Source of the DNA: Telopea speciosissima
Taxonomy: Eukaryota > Streptophyta > Magnoliopsida > Proteales > Proteaceae
NCBI RefSeq assembly: GCF_018873765.1
Contig: NC_057924.1
Coordinates: forward strand, 18,533,542-18,597,541
DNA length: 64,000 bases
Direction of reading: 5' to 3'
A model generated the notes under the pieces. It searched no databases and was not told where the DNA came from. It saw only the letters and a list, made by a program, of their open reading frames with translations. Both the position numbers and the translations under genes were made by a program. Positions 24,165 to 34,312 of the stretch are shown in pieces; within the stretch, counting starts at the first letter, position 1, and each line of letters starts with the position of its first letter.

Positions 24165-25538
24165 TCAGTAGGCTAGAGCCCGAGCCATCCAGAGTTTTGA
24201 TCGGAGCTTCCTTGCTTCTTGTTTAAATCCCGAAGAACGAAGCCCGCAAAGTACAACCCGTTGGTCCGCAGCGAGTACTTTCATGTCTTGTCTTACACAA
24301 GACAGGATTAGCTTGGATGCTGCACGAAACCTTCTTACTTTGCAAAGACCATGCACCATGGAAGAATATGTAAAAGAATCCTTATGCTCCAACTTCTCAA
24401 AGACCTTCATCGCATAATCCACCTGACCTGTCTTACATAACCCATGAATCAAGCAGTTGTAAGCCACCAAGTCTGATTGGAAACCTCTCATCTTCATATA
24501 CTTTAAGTGCCGCAGGGCCCTATCAATATCACCTGCCCTACATAATCCATTAACCAGGATTGTGTGGGTATACTCATCACTTTCCACCCCACCTTTCTCT
24601 ATCTGATCCAACAACTGAAATGCAGTTTCCAACTTACCTTCTTTGCAATACAGATTAATCAAAGCGTTGTAGGAAACTATATCAAGACCAGCCCCACTTC
24701 CCCCCATCTCCCACATGCAATCATTAGCATCTTTTGTCATACCCATTTTAGTCAAAGCACTGATTACAGTGCAATATGCGAAGGCATCAAAGGTATACCC
24801 TTTACTTTTCATCTCTGAAAATATTTCAAAACCTTGTTCAAATTTTCCTGATCTAAAGCAACATTTCATAACAGTAGTATAAGTTATGGCATTTGGCATA
24901 TGACCTGACTCCCCGAGCTCCTTGAGGATCCTTCTCGCTTGCCCCAGCCTGCCTGATTTGCAAAGCCCATCAATAAGAATATTATATGTAACTAGCTCAG
25001 GAAGAAACCCACGACGTTGTAAGCTCCTGAACAACCTAAGGGCACTACTGGCATATCCAGCCTTGCAGAGGCCGTTAATCATGATGTTAAATGTAGCCGG
25101 AGAAGGGGATAGATTGGCCATGATTATATTCTGGAAAATGCCGCTTGCATCCTCTGGCCTTCCAGATTTAAAGAAGCCATGCATCAAAGTATTGTAACTC
25201 CATACATCCGGAAGGATACCACTCTGCAGCATTTCTTCGAACAGATCCAGAGCTTGTGACAGTAGGCGATGTCTGGCAGCACCCGCAATCAAGGAATTAT
25301 AAGTAACAACATCTGGTCTTATCCCAGCTTCTCGCATTCTATGTATAACTGAGTATCCTGCATCAAACCCATCCAATCGGCAATAGGTCGCAATCAACGT
25401 ATTGTAAGTAACAACATTGGGAAGATAACCTAGCCGTATCGCATCAACTAAAATTGTTTCAGCTTTCTCTAATTGCTGAGCTTTACAAAGAGAAGCTACG
25501 CATATATTCAATAAACGAGTAGATAATCTAGAGATCAT
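24165..25538 (-). CDS. P-type pentatricopeptide repeat protein (At5g46680-like)
   Basis: An intronless frame of 457 codons made almost wholly of about a dozen 35-residue PPR motifs, with typical blocks NVVTYNTLIATYCR, DVVTYNSLIAGAAR, ELVTYNILIDGLCKSGR and DSFTYSSMVHGLCK. Such proteins bind organellar RNA one base per repeat and act in mitochondria or chloroplasts on processing or stability. No E, DYW or SMR domain is present, so it is P class. The N terminus MISRLSTRLLN and the length match Arabidopsis At5g46680 as I recall it (about 468 residues), supporting the chosen start. There is no obvious long transit peptide. The frame is intact although surrounded by transposons, which argues for selection. 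The exact RNA target cannot be read from sequence. Confidence 0.93.
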   Translation of the reverse strand: MISRLSTRLLNICVASLCKAQQLEKAETILVDAIRLGYLPNVVTYNTLIATYCRLDGFDAGYSVIHRMREAGIRPDVVTYNSLIAGAARHRLLSQALDLFEEMLQSGILPDVWSYNTLMHGFFKSGRPEDASGIFQNIIMANLSPSPATFNIMINGLCKAGYASSALRLFRSLQRRGFLPELVTYNILIDGLCKSGRLGQARRILKELGESGHMPNAITYTTVMKCCFRSGKFEQGFEIFSEMKSKGYTFDAFAYCTVISALTKMGMTKDANDCMWEMGGSGAGLDIVSYNALINLYCKEGKLETAFQLLDQIEKGGVESDEYTHTILVNGLCRAGDIDRALRHLKYMKMRGFQSDLVAYNCLIHGLCKTGQVDYAMKVFEKLEHKDSFTYSSMVHGLCKVRRFRAASKLILSCVRQDMKVLAADQRVVLCGLRSSGFKQEARKLRSKLWMARALAY

Positions 25539-25929
25539 TCTTAGCAGGAAAGCTCAATAGAATACCAAATATGAATCATAATCCATTACATGAGATAGAA
25601 GGGAACATTCCATGTCAAACGCATTCAAGAAACAAAATTTCTTTCTCCATAGAACACGGACCAATAAAGGCATGCAAATCCAATCATCCCGGTGATTACA
25701 TTCGCATAACCAAGTTTGCCCACCAAACCCACAACAAGGTTTAAACAAATCGAACCCAAAAATGACGGTGTATCTTATCAAAGACATAATAAGGCGGCAT
25801 GGAGCAACTGAAAAATGAAATCAATCAACCAGCAACCTGCGACACTGACGCTGGACTTATCAAAATACTTGAGTTCCTAACGATCACACTCTTCTTCAGT
25901 CTCTCTGTCCAACTAAGTACGCCATTCAC

Positions 25930-27186
25930 GGATTCAGATCCTCTACTGCCAAGTCTTGGTAGCCATCGCGCTGCCACGCTCCCATGGTGTGACACGAGTA
26001 TAAAATACCATCTAACGGTTCATTTTAGAAAAATTCAAATTTTAAAATGCAGACTTGGTTATCTCCACAACCAGTCCAAGTTGACCAAAAACAAACCGAA
26101 CCATTTTCAGACCCTCGTCATCTTCACCCTGCCGTTGCAGTTGCTGTCCTCACCGTGAGCGACGGCCGCCACTCACCTGCCTGTGCGGTTACTCTCCTCA
26201 CCGTGCCTCTCTTGGGGAGTATTTGCCCTTAGGCATACTAAAATCCAATAAAGACTGCAACCCTTATTAAGCAACCCATGTTTCACAAGCGCATCCACAC
26301 CAATCCTGGAATTGATGAATTCTCTTCGTTCGCATAAAACTTTCTGATTTAATCCTTAAACACCATTACCTCAAAACCCCAATTGAGAGAAGAAAAAACT
26401 TCATTCTACAAGAAGAATCTAAGAAGTAGTAAGCATGAATTTGATTAGAAACTTGAAATTGGTACCTTCAAAATGAGGAAAAATATTGAAATCGAACCCA
26501 GAAGATATCATTGCAGAAAAAGAGAAGAAAGAGAAGATAATGTACCCATTCATAAGGGTAAAAAATAATGTTTCCTCTGCCCTGAACATAGGTGACATGG
26601 TTCACAATCAAGGAAGAAGATGATTTGGTGAACAATAAGTAAATGCAAAGCCCTTTCACGACTGGAGAAGAGGAAGAAGACGATTTTGATTCAGTGAGAG
26701 ACAAGGTGGAAGAGAAAGAAAACGACCTTGGTTGTGTTTCAGGTCAGAGATAAGGTGAAGAGTGGCCGAACAGCATTTTGGTTCAGTGAGGGGCACGGTG
26801 AGGAGAGGAAAAAGACGACCTTTGGTTCCTCTTCTCATCGCATGATCAACTTAGGGTTTTTTTAAACCATTTCGGTTCGGTCGGTTTTGGTCAACTCGGA
26901 CCAGTCGGTTGGTGGAGATAACCCAGTGACTTCTATGAAATTTGAATTTTTTATAACATGACCGTTAGATGGTAATATCTCCATGTGTCGCTCCCATGGG
27001 GCGTGGCAGCGGTATAGCCACCACCACCTTGGTCGTAGAGGATCTGAATCCGCAATTTGGATCCTCTACTGCCGAGCTGCCCGGCAGGACCCTGCTGCCG
27101 AGACACATCAAGGCAGGAAATGACCGCCTTACCCCCACTCAGGCAAGGCACTCGGGCAGGGGTAGAGGATATGGATCCCTGAATCC
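25930..27186. mobile_element. Mutator-like non-autonomous element (1257 bp) with long inverted repeats
   Basis: The outer ends are GGATTCAG at 25930 and, reversed, GGATTCAGG at 27186, flanked by the 9-bp duplication GCCATTCAC (25921-25929 and 27187-27195). Inverted repeats of about 180 bp are visible at 25930-26115 and 26865-27048, including CTGCCACGC, ACCATCTAACGGT and GTTATCTCCAC. Long inverted repeats with a 9-bp duplication define MULEs. The interior has no transposase, but it holds degenerate ~60-bp repeats around GATTCAGTGAGAG (26690-26830). A GC-rich palindromic MITE relative (27052-27175) lies within the right end. The element starts about 390 bases upstream of the PPR start codon. 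Confidence 0.78.
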
Positions 27187-27196
27187 GCCATTCACG

Positions 27197-27488
27197 ACAC
27201 TTATTTTTGCAGCTGTGTGCCGAAGACTTATTTTTGGAAAATAGCGTTCCCGAATCCTTTGTAGTTATGTACCAAAAACTTATTTTTTGAAAAATTACAG
27301 ATTACTCAAAAATTGGGTTTTGATTTACAAAATTATCCACCCGGTTCCAATGTTTATGTAGAGTTATTACGAAAGGACTGAAGATCCCTGCCACATTGAA
27401 TGGTTCCCACTGGTGTGTGTTTGTGTGTGTGTGTGTTTCTTTTTTTTTTTTTTTTGGTAGCTAAGGAATGCTAGTAGTACATAAGGCA
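27197..27488. other. Intergenic, GT repeat and T-run
   Basis: Non-coding spacer containing a (GT)n microsatellite near 27416-27436 followed by a run of about 18 T. No gene seen. Confidence 0.5.
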
Positions 27489-27856
27489 TCTCACTTGTAG
27501 CGATGACTAAATCCATTCGGATTTTATTGTCGATTGCTGCATACCATGACTATAAAATCTGGCAAATGGATGTACAGACCGCTTTCCTTAACGGTTATCT
27601 TGATGAGGTCATATACATGAATCAGCAAGAGGGTTTTGTCTCCCCAAGGGAGGAAAACAAGGTATGCAGGTTGTTGAGGTCCATTTATGGACTGAAACAA
27701 GCTTCCAGATCATGGAACATCCGTTTTGATCAAACTATCAAGGATTTTGAGTTTGAACAAAACATTGATGAACCATGTGTGTATAAAAAAATCTGTGGGG
27801 GTGTCATCTGTTTTCTTGTCCTATATGTGGATGATATACTACTCACAAGGACATGA
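27489..27856 (+). pseudogene. Isolated copia reverse transcriptase fragment
   Basis: A 117-codon open stretch reads TKSIRILLSIAAYHDYKIWQ, DVQTAFLNGYLDEVIYM, LRSIYGLKQASRSW and ends at the catalytic YVDDILL. This is the palm region of a Tork/SIRE-like copia RT, of a different lineage from the element at 10575. Nothing of gag, integrase or RNase H adjoins it, and no LTR is visible. Both edges are abrupt, with a T-run upstream and an AG-rich stretch after the YVDD motif. Confidence 0.88.
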
Positions 27857-28456
27857 TGGAGGAGTTGAAGGAGATGTATGGGAGAGAAGAAAGAGAGAGA
27901 GGGAGAAAACGGATTTTGGAGAGGGAGAGAGAGCTCCAACATTTTGGGTTCTTGTGTATCTTCTATGTGTGATTTTGCAATCCACAAATAATATATATTG
28001 AGTTTCCAAATATGACTCAATTATCTACCCATCCAATCTTTCTCAATGAGGAAAGATCTACATTGCTAGAGGAATCCAATATTGGGTGGAATATCCAATA
28101 TTCCCCGATTGGGTTTCCTTTTCTAACACACAGGCCAAAGATAGAGCCTTCCGTGCTGAGGGAGTGAGCAACAACATTGGCTTCCCTAGAAATAGAGGAA
28201 AAATGACAAGTTGAAAATTAGGCAGTCATTGCTTTGATATCATGAATGATATTCGAGGTCTGGAGAGGATAGGGAGCAGTAGGTCTCTATAGAATTTTGA
28301 TTAATTCCTCTAAATTAATGTGATTCCACAATGACCTACAGGTACCCCTGCTCCAACGCCGCCATCATGCTTGCTTGAACAGACATACTCTCTCCCTTAA
28401 CACTATCCCCAAAAATTTCATCTAAAAAAAAAAAACACTATCCCCAAAAAGCACAG
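27857..28456. other. Intergenic, no gene recognised
   Basis: AG-rich patch to 27930, then AT-rich spacer with an A-run near 28424. Nothing coding is recognised. Confidence 0.45.
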
Positions 28457-29570
28457 TGTAGACGCTGATTTTTGTCACCCCCTAATTGGCGATGATGACA
28501 ACGGGACATGGACGATGGACAACGCACCCCCCCTCTTTTCGACCCAAAGATACCGCCCATAAGACCAAGAACCATGCTGAGCACAAAATGGCCCATTTTA
28601 GGCCCAAAAACAAGGAAAAATGGCATCGCACGCGCCGTGGGCGCTCCCATGGCACCGTGGGTACCTTCCCATGGCACGTGGGGAGGTGTCCGGATTTCCA
28701 CGACGCCATGAGGGGATGTGACATCAGCCTGCTGACGTCACCCACGGCGCCGTGGACATCTCCACGGCACCGTGGAGGACTTTTTCGGCCAGGAGAGAGA
28801 AAAGGTCCCTCCCTATAAATAGGAGGGTCCCCTCCCACATTTCAAAAAAGGGGAAGATTGGGTAGAGAGACCCTCCCCAAGTGATTCCTAGCATCTTTTC
28901 TCCCTTTTCACCCTCATTTCTCCTCCTTCTCTCATGAGTGTGTGAGTATGTGAGGTTTTCCTGGGGTGGACAGATCCTTCGATTGTCCCTCTGAGTATAG
29001 AGCGCTTTGGCTCCTTAGCTTTGGTATCCCGTCTGTGCAAGGATAACCATCGAAACTCCCTTGTTACAGACGTTATTCTGTCTGTTTACTCTTTTCCAAA
29101 TCACTCGAAAGAGCCGTTACTCTGCCGAGAAAGAAGCAGCGCCGGTCCATTCGTCCATCTCCCCTGAGCCAGGGGCATACAACCATACATGTATAATTAT
29201 TGCATTTTTGTCAATCCAATGTAGTCCTTTCATATTTTACCGCTTTAGTCTGCACTTCTCACATATATAATGCAGTTTATTGTACTTTAGTTTAATTCAT
29301 AGCACCTGAATGTAGTTCATAATATCCCCCATCCCCGTAATAAGAGAGAAACAATATTCGTCCTTACGTAGCATCTAACACAGAGAGACCGGCTTCGGCC
29401 GGGCGAGGTGGGTGCCTAACACCTTCCCACACTCGTAACCTGACCCCTTACCCGATCCTTTGGTTGGACCATATGGAGTCACGTAGCCCGATTCCGCTCA
29501 CCACGGGTAGGGCTACACTTAATGGGTCCTAGGCCCTAACCCTAGGTGGCGACTTCTCATTAGGTTAACA
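28457..29570 (+). mobile_element. Ogre/Tat-like LTR remnant
   Basis: The left end TGTAGACGCTGATTTTTGTC is typical of Ogre/Tat-type LTR starts. A TATA box CCTATAAATAGG lies at about 28812, and the 3' part holds GGCTTCGGCCGGGCGAGG, GGGTGCCTAACACCTTCCC and GGTGGCGACTTC, motifs I know from the ends of such LTRs. The middle (28500-28780) contains self-complementary CCGTGG/CCACGG runs. I could not find a convincing target duplication or primer-binding site, so the right boundary is approximate and it may be truncated rather than a clean solo LTR. Confidence 0.6.
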
Positions 29571-29574
29571 TATT

Positions 29575-30400
29575 TTAATGCATGATCCCAATCCCCTATT
29601 TATCATATATTGACAATGTTATCCACATCCATACACACACACATGTATCTCCCAAAACCCTATGTCACCAAGACACTAGCAAGAAGGGCTGAGGAAACCT
29701 TCGTCCCGGAGGACCGCGGTACTTACACACAGGCTTCGAGACTGAATATGAGGGAGCTCCAACAGGGCTTAATATAAAGCCAATACCTCCATAACAAGAG
29801 TTCAGATGTATTGAAGCATCCTCCATTGATTTTGATGAAGCCAGGAGGGGGTAAGGTTCAAAGTCGGGGACCACTCATGGTTTATAAAAATCAAGTCATT
29901 GCGCACCAACAAGTACCAAATCGACCTCGACAGATCCTTGATCGATTTGATGGAGCGACTACAGGATCAAAAAATATGGTCGGATTGGCCGATCCGATCC
30001 TTAACCGATCTGACAGAAGTTTTTTTGGATTTTTTTAATTATTTTTATATTTTTTTTACCAATACCAACTGAAATTGGCTGATCCAATCCAAATAATAGC
30101 GACCAATCAAATCCCGAGATCACAACACCCCACCAACTCTGGCTGATACATGACTCAATCCAAAAAAAAAATGATTTTGGGGGTTTTTTGACTGATCCGA
30201 TCCCCATCCAGAAAGGTATCGACCATGATCGATACTGAGTCCGATACCTGGATTTTGAACCTTGGGTTGGATGTTTCTGCAGGTTCCAACGTAGTTAATT
30301 CCCACAAGGCCATCTTTGAATCACAGGAATCACTCGTTAAGATCTACCACTATACAAATTTCACCAAATGTAACATGAAAAATTCCATGATGTTCAGACT
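29575..30400. other. Intergenic with GATC/GATACC-rich repeat debris
   Basis: Positions 29930-30260 are rich in GATCCGATCC and GATACC words like those of the hAT MITE family at 56462 and 59371, but I could not define ends. No gene was seen. Confidence 0.4.
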
Positions 30401-30639
30401 TTAATATTTGGGAAATTTACGAAATACCCCTTGAAAATGGGGCGATACTCAGATCACCCCCTCAAATTTGAAAATACTCAAATCACCCCCTACATTAGAG
30501 CCCTATACTCAGATTAGTCCCTACCGTTAGTTAAGTGATGAAGTCAACTAGTTATATTTTTTTAAAATCCTAAACTGCCCTTGACCATTATATAATTACT
30601 ATTTTACCCTTTAATCTAAAAACCCCAAAATCTATCTTC

Positions 30640-30900
30640 TTCCTCACACTCTCTTCCTCACTTGACCTGCAACTCAATCTCAAGTAGACGAGTCCCCGTG
30701 GTCTTCTTCCTCACAATCCAAAAAATGGCTTGCAGTTGCACCCAAAAACTGGGTCTTGGGGCTGTTGACCTCCACTAGCTCTCTCCGGCCACTGCCATAG
30801 CATGGAACCAGCATGGCGAAACTGTTCTTCGTCTCATCGTCACTCAAGAAATCAGGGGCGTGGGCTTCAACCAACAGCCACCCAATCAAATGAAATAAGC
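30640..30900 (-). other. Possible second captured fragment in the Pack-MULE
   Basis: A 69-codon minus-strand frame (NSFAMLVPCYGSGRRELVEV) lies between the left inverted repeat and the SPS fragment. A third gene-like piece lies at 31758-31944, where the minus strand reads GTLRAMKVEKPLEEQAMALV. GC content is higher than in the surroundings, as in coding DNA. I recognise neither product; they could be captured exons or chance frames. Confidence 0.35.
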
Positions 30901-31113
30901 ATTTTCAGATTCAAGTCTACAGAAAAATAAATTTACAGATTTGAATTGGTTTTCTCTTCTTGTCTGTCTTTCTTTCTGCATATTAGAGACATACTTGGAT
31001 ATCTAAGCTCATGTAATATTTCGTGTTTTCTTCTGCAACCAGCATTTCCTGAATATAGCGACACTACAGGCGAATTCTTTTTGGAAATAATTTGATTCTT
31101 TTGGGTTGTGGAA

Positions 31114-31757
31114 AATGGCTGGGAATGAGTGGATTAATGGGTACTTGGAAGCAATTCTACATAGTGGGGCGGGCTTCGGCAATCGAGGAAAATAAGCCAT
31201 TGCAGGTTAACCTGCCTGAGAGTGGCCATTTCAACCCAACCAAGTACTTTGTGGAGGAAGCGGCCATAGGGGTTGATGAGACAAACCTCCATCGTACATG
31301 GATCAAGGTCGTTGCCACCTGCAACACTCATGAACGTAGCTGTAGGCTTGAGAACATGTGTTGGCGAATTTGGCATCTCGCCCACAAGAAGAAACAGGTT
31401 CACAACTCTCCATTTCTATCTATTTATTAAATGATTAGAGAAACTGTTCTTATTGTTTGTTCCTGTGAAAAAAAAAAAAATTCAATCCAAGTCTGAGAAT
31501 GTTTGTTTGTGGGGGTGATTGAATAGTGAGAATGGGAAGATTTACAACGAATAGCAAACAGGAGATTGGAGCGGGAGCAGGGACGGAGGGATGCAATGGA
31601 AGACATGTCTGAAGATTTGTCTGAGGGTGAGAAGGGGGATACCATGGGTGAGCTGGTGAGTTGTGAGACCCCAAGGAAAAAGTTCCAGAGAAAATTTTCC
31701 AACCTTGAAGTGTGGTTTGATGATAACAAGGGGAAGAGACTGTACATTGTCCTCATC
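31114..31757 (+). pseudogene. Captured sucrose-phosphate synthase fragment inside a Pack-MULE
   Basis: From ATG at 31114 the reading is MAGNEWINGYLEAIL, the conserved SPS N terminus. A 4-base insertion then shifts the frame; the other frame continues ESGHFNPTKYFVEEA, DETNLHRTWIKVVAT and RLENMCWRIWHLAHKKKQ. An intron (about 31400-31536) follows, then WEDLQRIANRRLEREQGRRD, MSEDLSEGEKGDT, FSNLEVWFDDNKGKRLYIVL and IS, where similarity stops and unrelated sequence begins. SPS makes sucrose-6-phosphate from UDP-glucose and fructose-6-phosphate in the cytosol. This copy covers only the first ~190 of about 1050 residues and lacks the catalytic domains. The retained intron shows DNA-level capture, not retroposition. 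Confidence 0.92.
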
Positions 31758-32315
31758 AGCGTCCGACGAAAACCAGAGCCATTGCTTGCTCTTCTAGTGG
31801 CTTCTCCACCTTCATTGCCCTTAATGTACCAATCAAGCTCCACTGGTCGACGGCGGCGGCACCATGGATCCAAGAGATAGAGGGCAGGGCTTGGAGGCGG
31901 TGAAGGGCACGGCTCCGGTGCCGGTGCTGGAGAAGGTGAAACATTTCAGTTCTTCACCACACTTGATTTTTGGGGTTTTTTGATAAAGGGTAAAACAGTA
32001 ATGGGTAAATTGAAGAGCAGAGGAGGCTGGTTGGGGAAGGGCAAGTTGCAGAGCAAAGGAGGGGTGGGGGGCTACTGGTCGACGAGGGAGAAGAGAGGTT
32101 GCCGCCTCTGGAGAGAGAGGAAAGGGTGGGGTATTTTAGGTTGAAGATGAAGGAAAGGGTAGTATTGTAAATTTAATTCTAAAGTTTAAGTACAAGGCTA
32201 AAATAGTCCTTTTACAACAATAATTAACAGCAGACTAACACCGTTAATGTAGAGGGGGTGATCTGAGTATCGCCTCATTTTCAGGGGGTGTTTCATACAT
32301 TTCCCTAAATATTTT

Positions 32316-32868
32316 CTCAAGTTATATCTGTTCTAAAAAAATAAAGTTACATTACATTTAAACTGCAGAACCCATAGGACACAACCGGGTTCATTTGTTC
32401 GAAAATTAAGCCATCAAAATTTTTACTAAATTTATGAGTTGCAACTCATCAAAATGGTTGAGAAAAAAGCGGGGGAGAGAGGAAAGGCTTACACAACTTA
32501 TGAATCAATCCAATAAAATGCAAGAACTAATGTAGCAAAATGAATAAATGAACTTTTCCTAATTTTTTCATCAATGTTGTCACATCTATCTTCTGATTCA
32601 GTGTATATTTGTAGACACTTCCTTTCAATGATTAAGCCATATAACAAGTGGCTCAATATTTTGTATCATACTATCATGTTCTGTGGTTTTGCTTTTAGAT
32701 TTTTTTTTAGAGAGGGAGGGGGTGGGGATGAATTTTTTTTATGTGTAATGTTGACCCTCCCCTTCCATTCAACCACTTCAGAGTTGTAAATAGATCTGGA
32801 TATCTTTACACACTGATGAAAAAATAAACTCATTAAAGATTTGATTGGGAGGAGGCAGTTGATATTTG
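32316..32868. other. Intergenic, no gene recognised
   Basis: AT-rich spacer between the Pack-MULE and the stray kinase exon; nothing recognised. Confidence 0.5.
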
Positions 32869-33185
32869 TCATCTGGGCCCAAACAACTCCATGGCTTCAA
32901 TGATGAATGAAGATTCTTCATGAACATCACTGTAATTTCTGGAGAAGCCATATTCCTCCCTCCAGAAAAATTCCCAAGTTGCTCTTCTTCCAAATGTCTA
33001 GACTGACCAACCACACTTTCCAGGGTCTTCAGTACTTCTGAGATCTTCGGGCGGAGGCTTGGATGAGATTGAGTACACAACAAAGCAACCTCTATTGCTT
33101 TATCCAGTTCTGACGCATCAAAACATCCATTAAGATCCCTATCTACCATCACTTCCAGTCTCTTCTCCTCATACAAAATCCTAAC
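32869..33185 (-). pseudogene. Stray last exon of an At5g45780/CIK4-like receptor kinase
   Basis: After the acceptor ATTTATGCAG the exon reads VRILYEEKRLEVMVDRDLNG, AIEVALLCTQSHPSLRPKIS, EVLKTLESVVGQ, the C-terminal part of the kinase domain (subdomains X-XI, with the conserved Arg in LRPK). A frameshift after the Ser-Pro-Glu-Ile residues moves the family's C terminus (YSDVHEESSFIIEAME then Gly-Pro-Arg, stop at 32869-32871) into another frame; in the original frame translation runs on to 32778. Its 5' phase and first residues fit exactly onto the exon that ends at 5041 with ILDW, yet it lies upstream of that gene's first exon. No other kinase exon is found at higher coordinates. Confidence 0.9.
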
Positions 33186-34101
33186 CTGCATAAATTTGGT
33201 AGGTATTATTGTTGATGATTGATGCAATGAAAAGTACAATAGAAATTATGACGTTAGAGCTTTTGATCTCCCCCCTCATTTAACAAACTGTAAACATTAA
33301 TAGTGTGAGTAAAGAAAGTCAACAGAATTTTTTATAGACAAAAGTAAGATCATGGAATAAAAAAGGTTTCATATGACTAGATTGTGGAGCAATGAGAATT
33401 CATGTGACAATTCACAATTTTTCAAAACGTCTAATGAAGCTGCTCTTTTTTAATTTCCAAAATTTTGCCTTGAAAAAATGCTCCCAACAGTTCTTTCTCC
33501 CATACAAACTTGTGGCAAATCCCTTCCCAACATGCACTTAATATGAAGATGGCATGAATTGCAGCAATCCTCACAATCAGATGATCCTCCAATTTTGGTC
33601 AAAGGTAGGAAGGTCAGAGAAACAAATAATATCAGAAAATAGGCAATCAAATTTTTTTTTGGCTATTCAAAAAAAGAAATGCTCTTATGAGTTACTACTG
33701 TGGTGTTTCAGTTGCAAGGTCCTAGGTGGTGATTCCTATGGCTGGTTGGTGGTGAAGCTGACCTAGGCTTAGTGGTTATACCAAGTCATATCCCCTCTAC
33801 TTTTCGCCCACCTCCTTTCTCTTTCTCTTTGTTCTATCTTCCTGTTCTGTCAATTCTAGCAACATCCTTCTAATGCTATCCTAATCACCCAACAATAGTG
33901 ACTAGGAATCCAAAGAAAATCCAGACCCGCAAGGATAGGTAAAGACCAAATTTGAAGGAAAATCAGTAACTCACAGTTCTATGACCAAATGAACTGGAAA
34001 CTCTAATTTTCACCCAAAAAAAGGTAATGTATTCCTAGGTTTGAATAATCAAACTAGGAACCAGTAACCAGGATCTAATATGAACAGGTAGTTCGACAAG
34101 G
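33186..34101. other. Intergenic, no gene recognised
   Basis: I searched this stretch on the minus strand for further kinase or LRR exons that would belong to the stray last exon and found none. A T-run lies at 33650-33659. Confidence 0.5.
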
Positions 34102-34111
34102 TCAAAATAGG

Positions 34112-34302
34112 GATTTTAATCCTCTCCAATTCCTAAAAGTGTGTAGTGTGACAGTGCTAGGTGGAGATGTCGACATCTGGCAGCTTGGACATCCAACGTT
34201 CCAAACACAACAGAAGTCAATGAGGTCGATGTCCAAGCTGCCAGGTGTCGACATCTCCATCTAACACTGCCGCATTGCACACTTTTAGGGAATTGGAGAG
34301 GA
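34112..34302. mobile_element. Foldback MITE, 191 bp
   Basis: Arms of about 85 bases are inverted copies: ATCCTCTCCAATTCC, CACACTTTTAG (reverse), GGAGATGTCGACATCTGGC and CAGCTTGGACATC on the left are answered on the right by the complementary sequence. A direct repeat TCAAAATAGG lies at 34102-34111 and 34303-34312, compatible with a 9-10-bp Mutator-type duplication. It has no coding capacity. Confidence 0.75.
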
Positions 34303-34312
34303 TCAAAATAGG

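Larger units (their letters stand above)
30410..32306. mobile_element. Pack-MULE, 1.9 kb, carrying host gene fragments
   Basis: The ends are matching inverted repeats: GGGAAATTTACGAAATACCC from 30410 and, reversed from 32306, GGGAAATGTATGAAACACCC. The match continues through AAAATGGGGCGATACTCAG / AAAATGAGGCGATACTCAG and ATCACCCCCT, more than 60 bases. A 9-bp target duplication with one mismatch flanks it (TTAATATTT at 30401-30409, TAAATATTT at 32307-32315). This is Mutator-like. Inside are two exons and an intron of a sucrose-phosphate synthase gene and at least one more gene-like piece on the other strand. There is no transposase, so it needs one in trans. Confidence 0.85.

Noticed and set aside
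28438..28838. Frames on both strands at 28438-28838
   Set aside because: They fall in the palindromic GC-rich part of an Ogre-like LTR; symmetry gives open frames on both strands.
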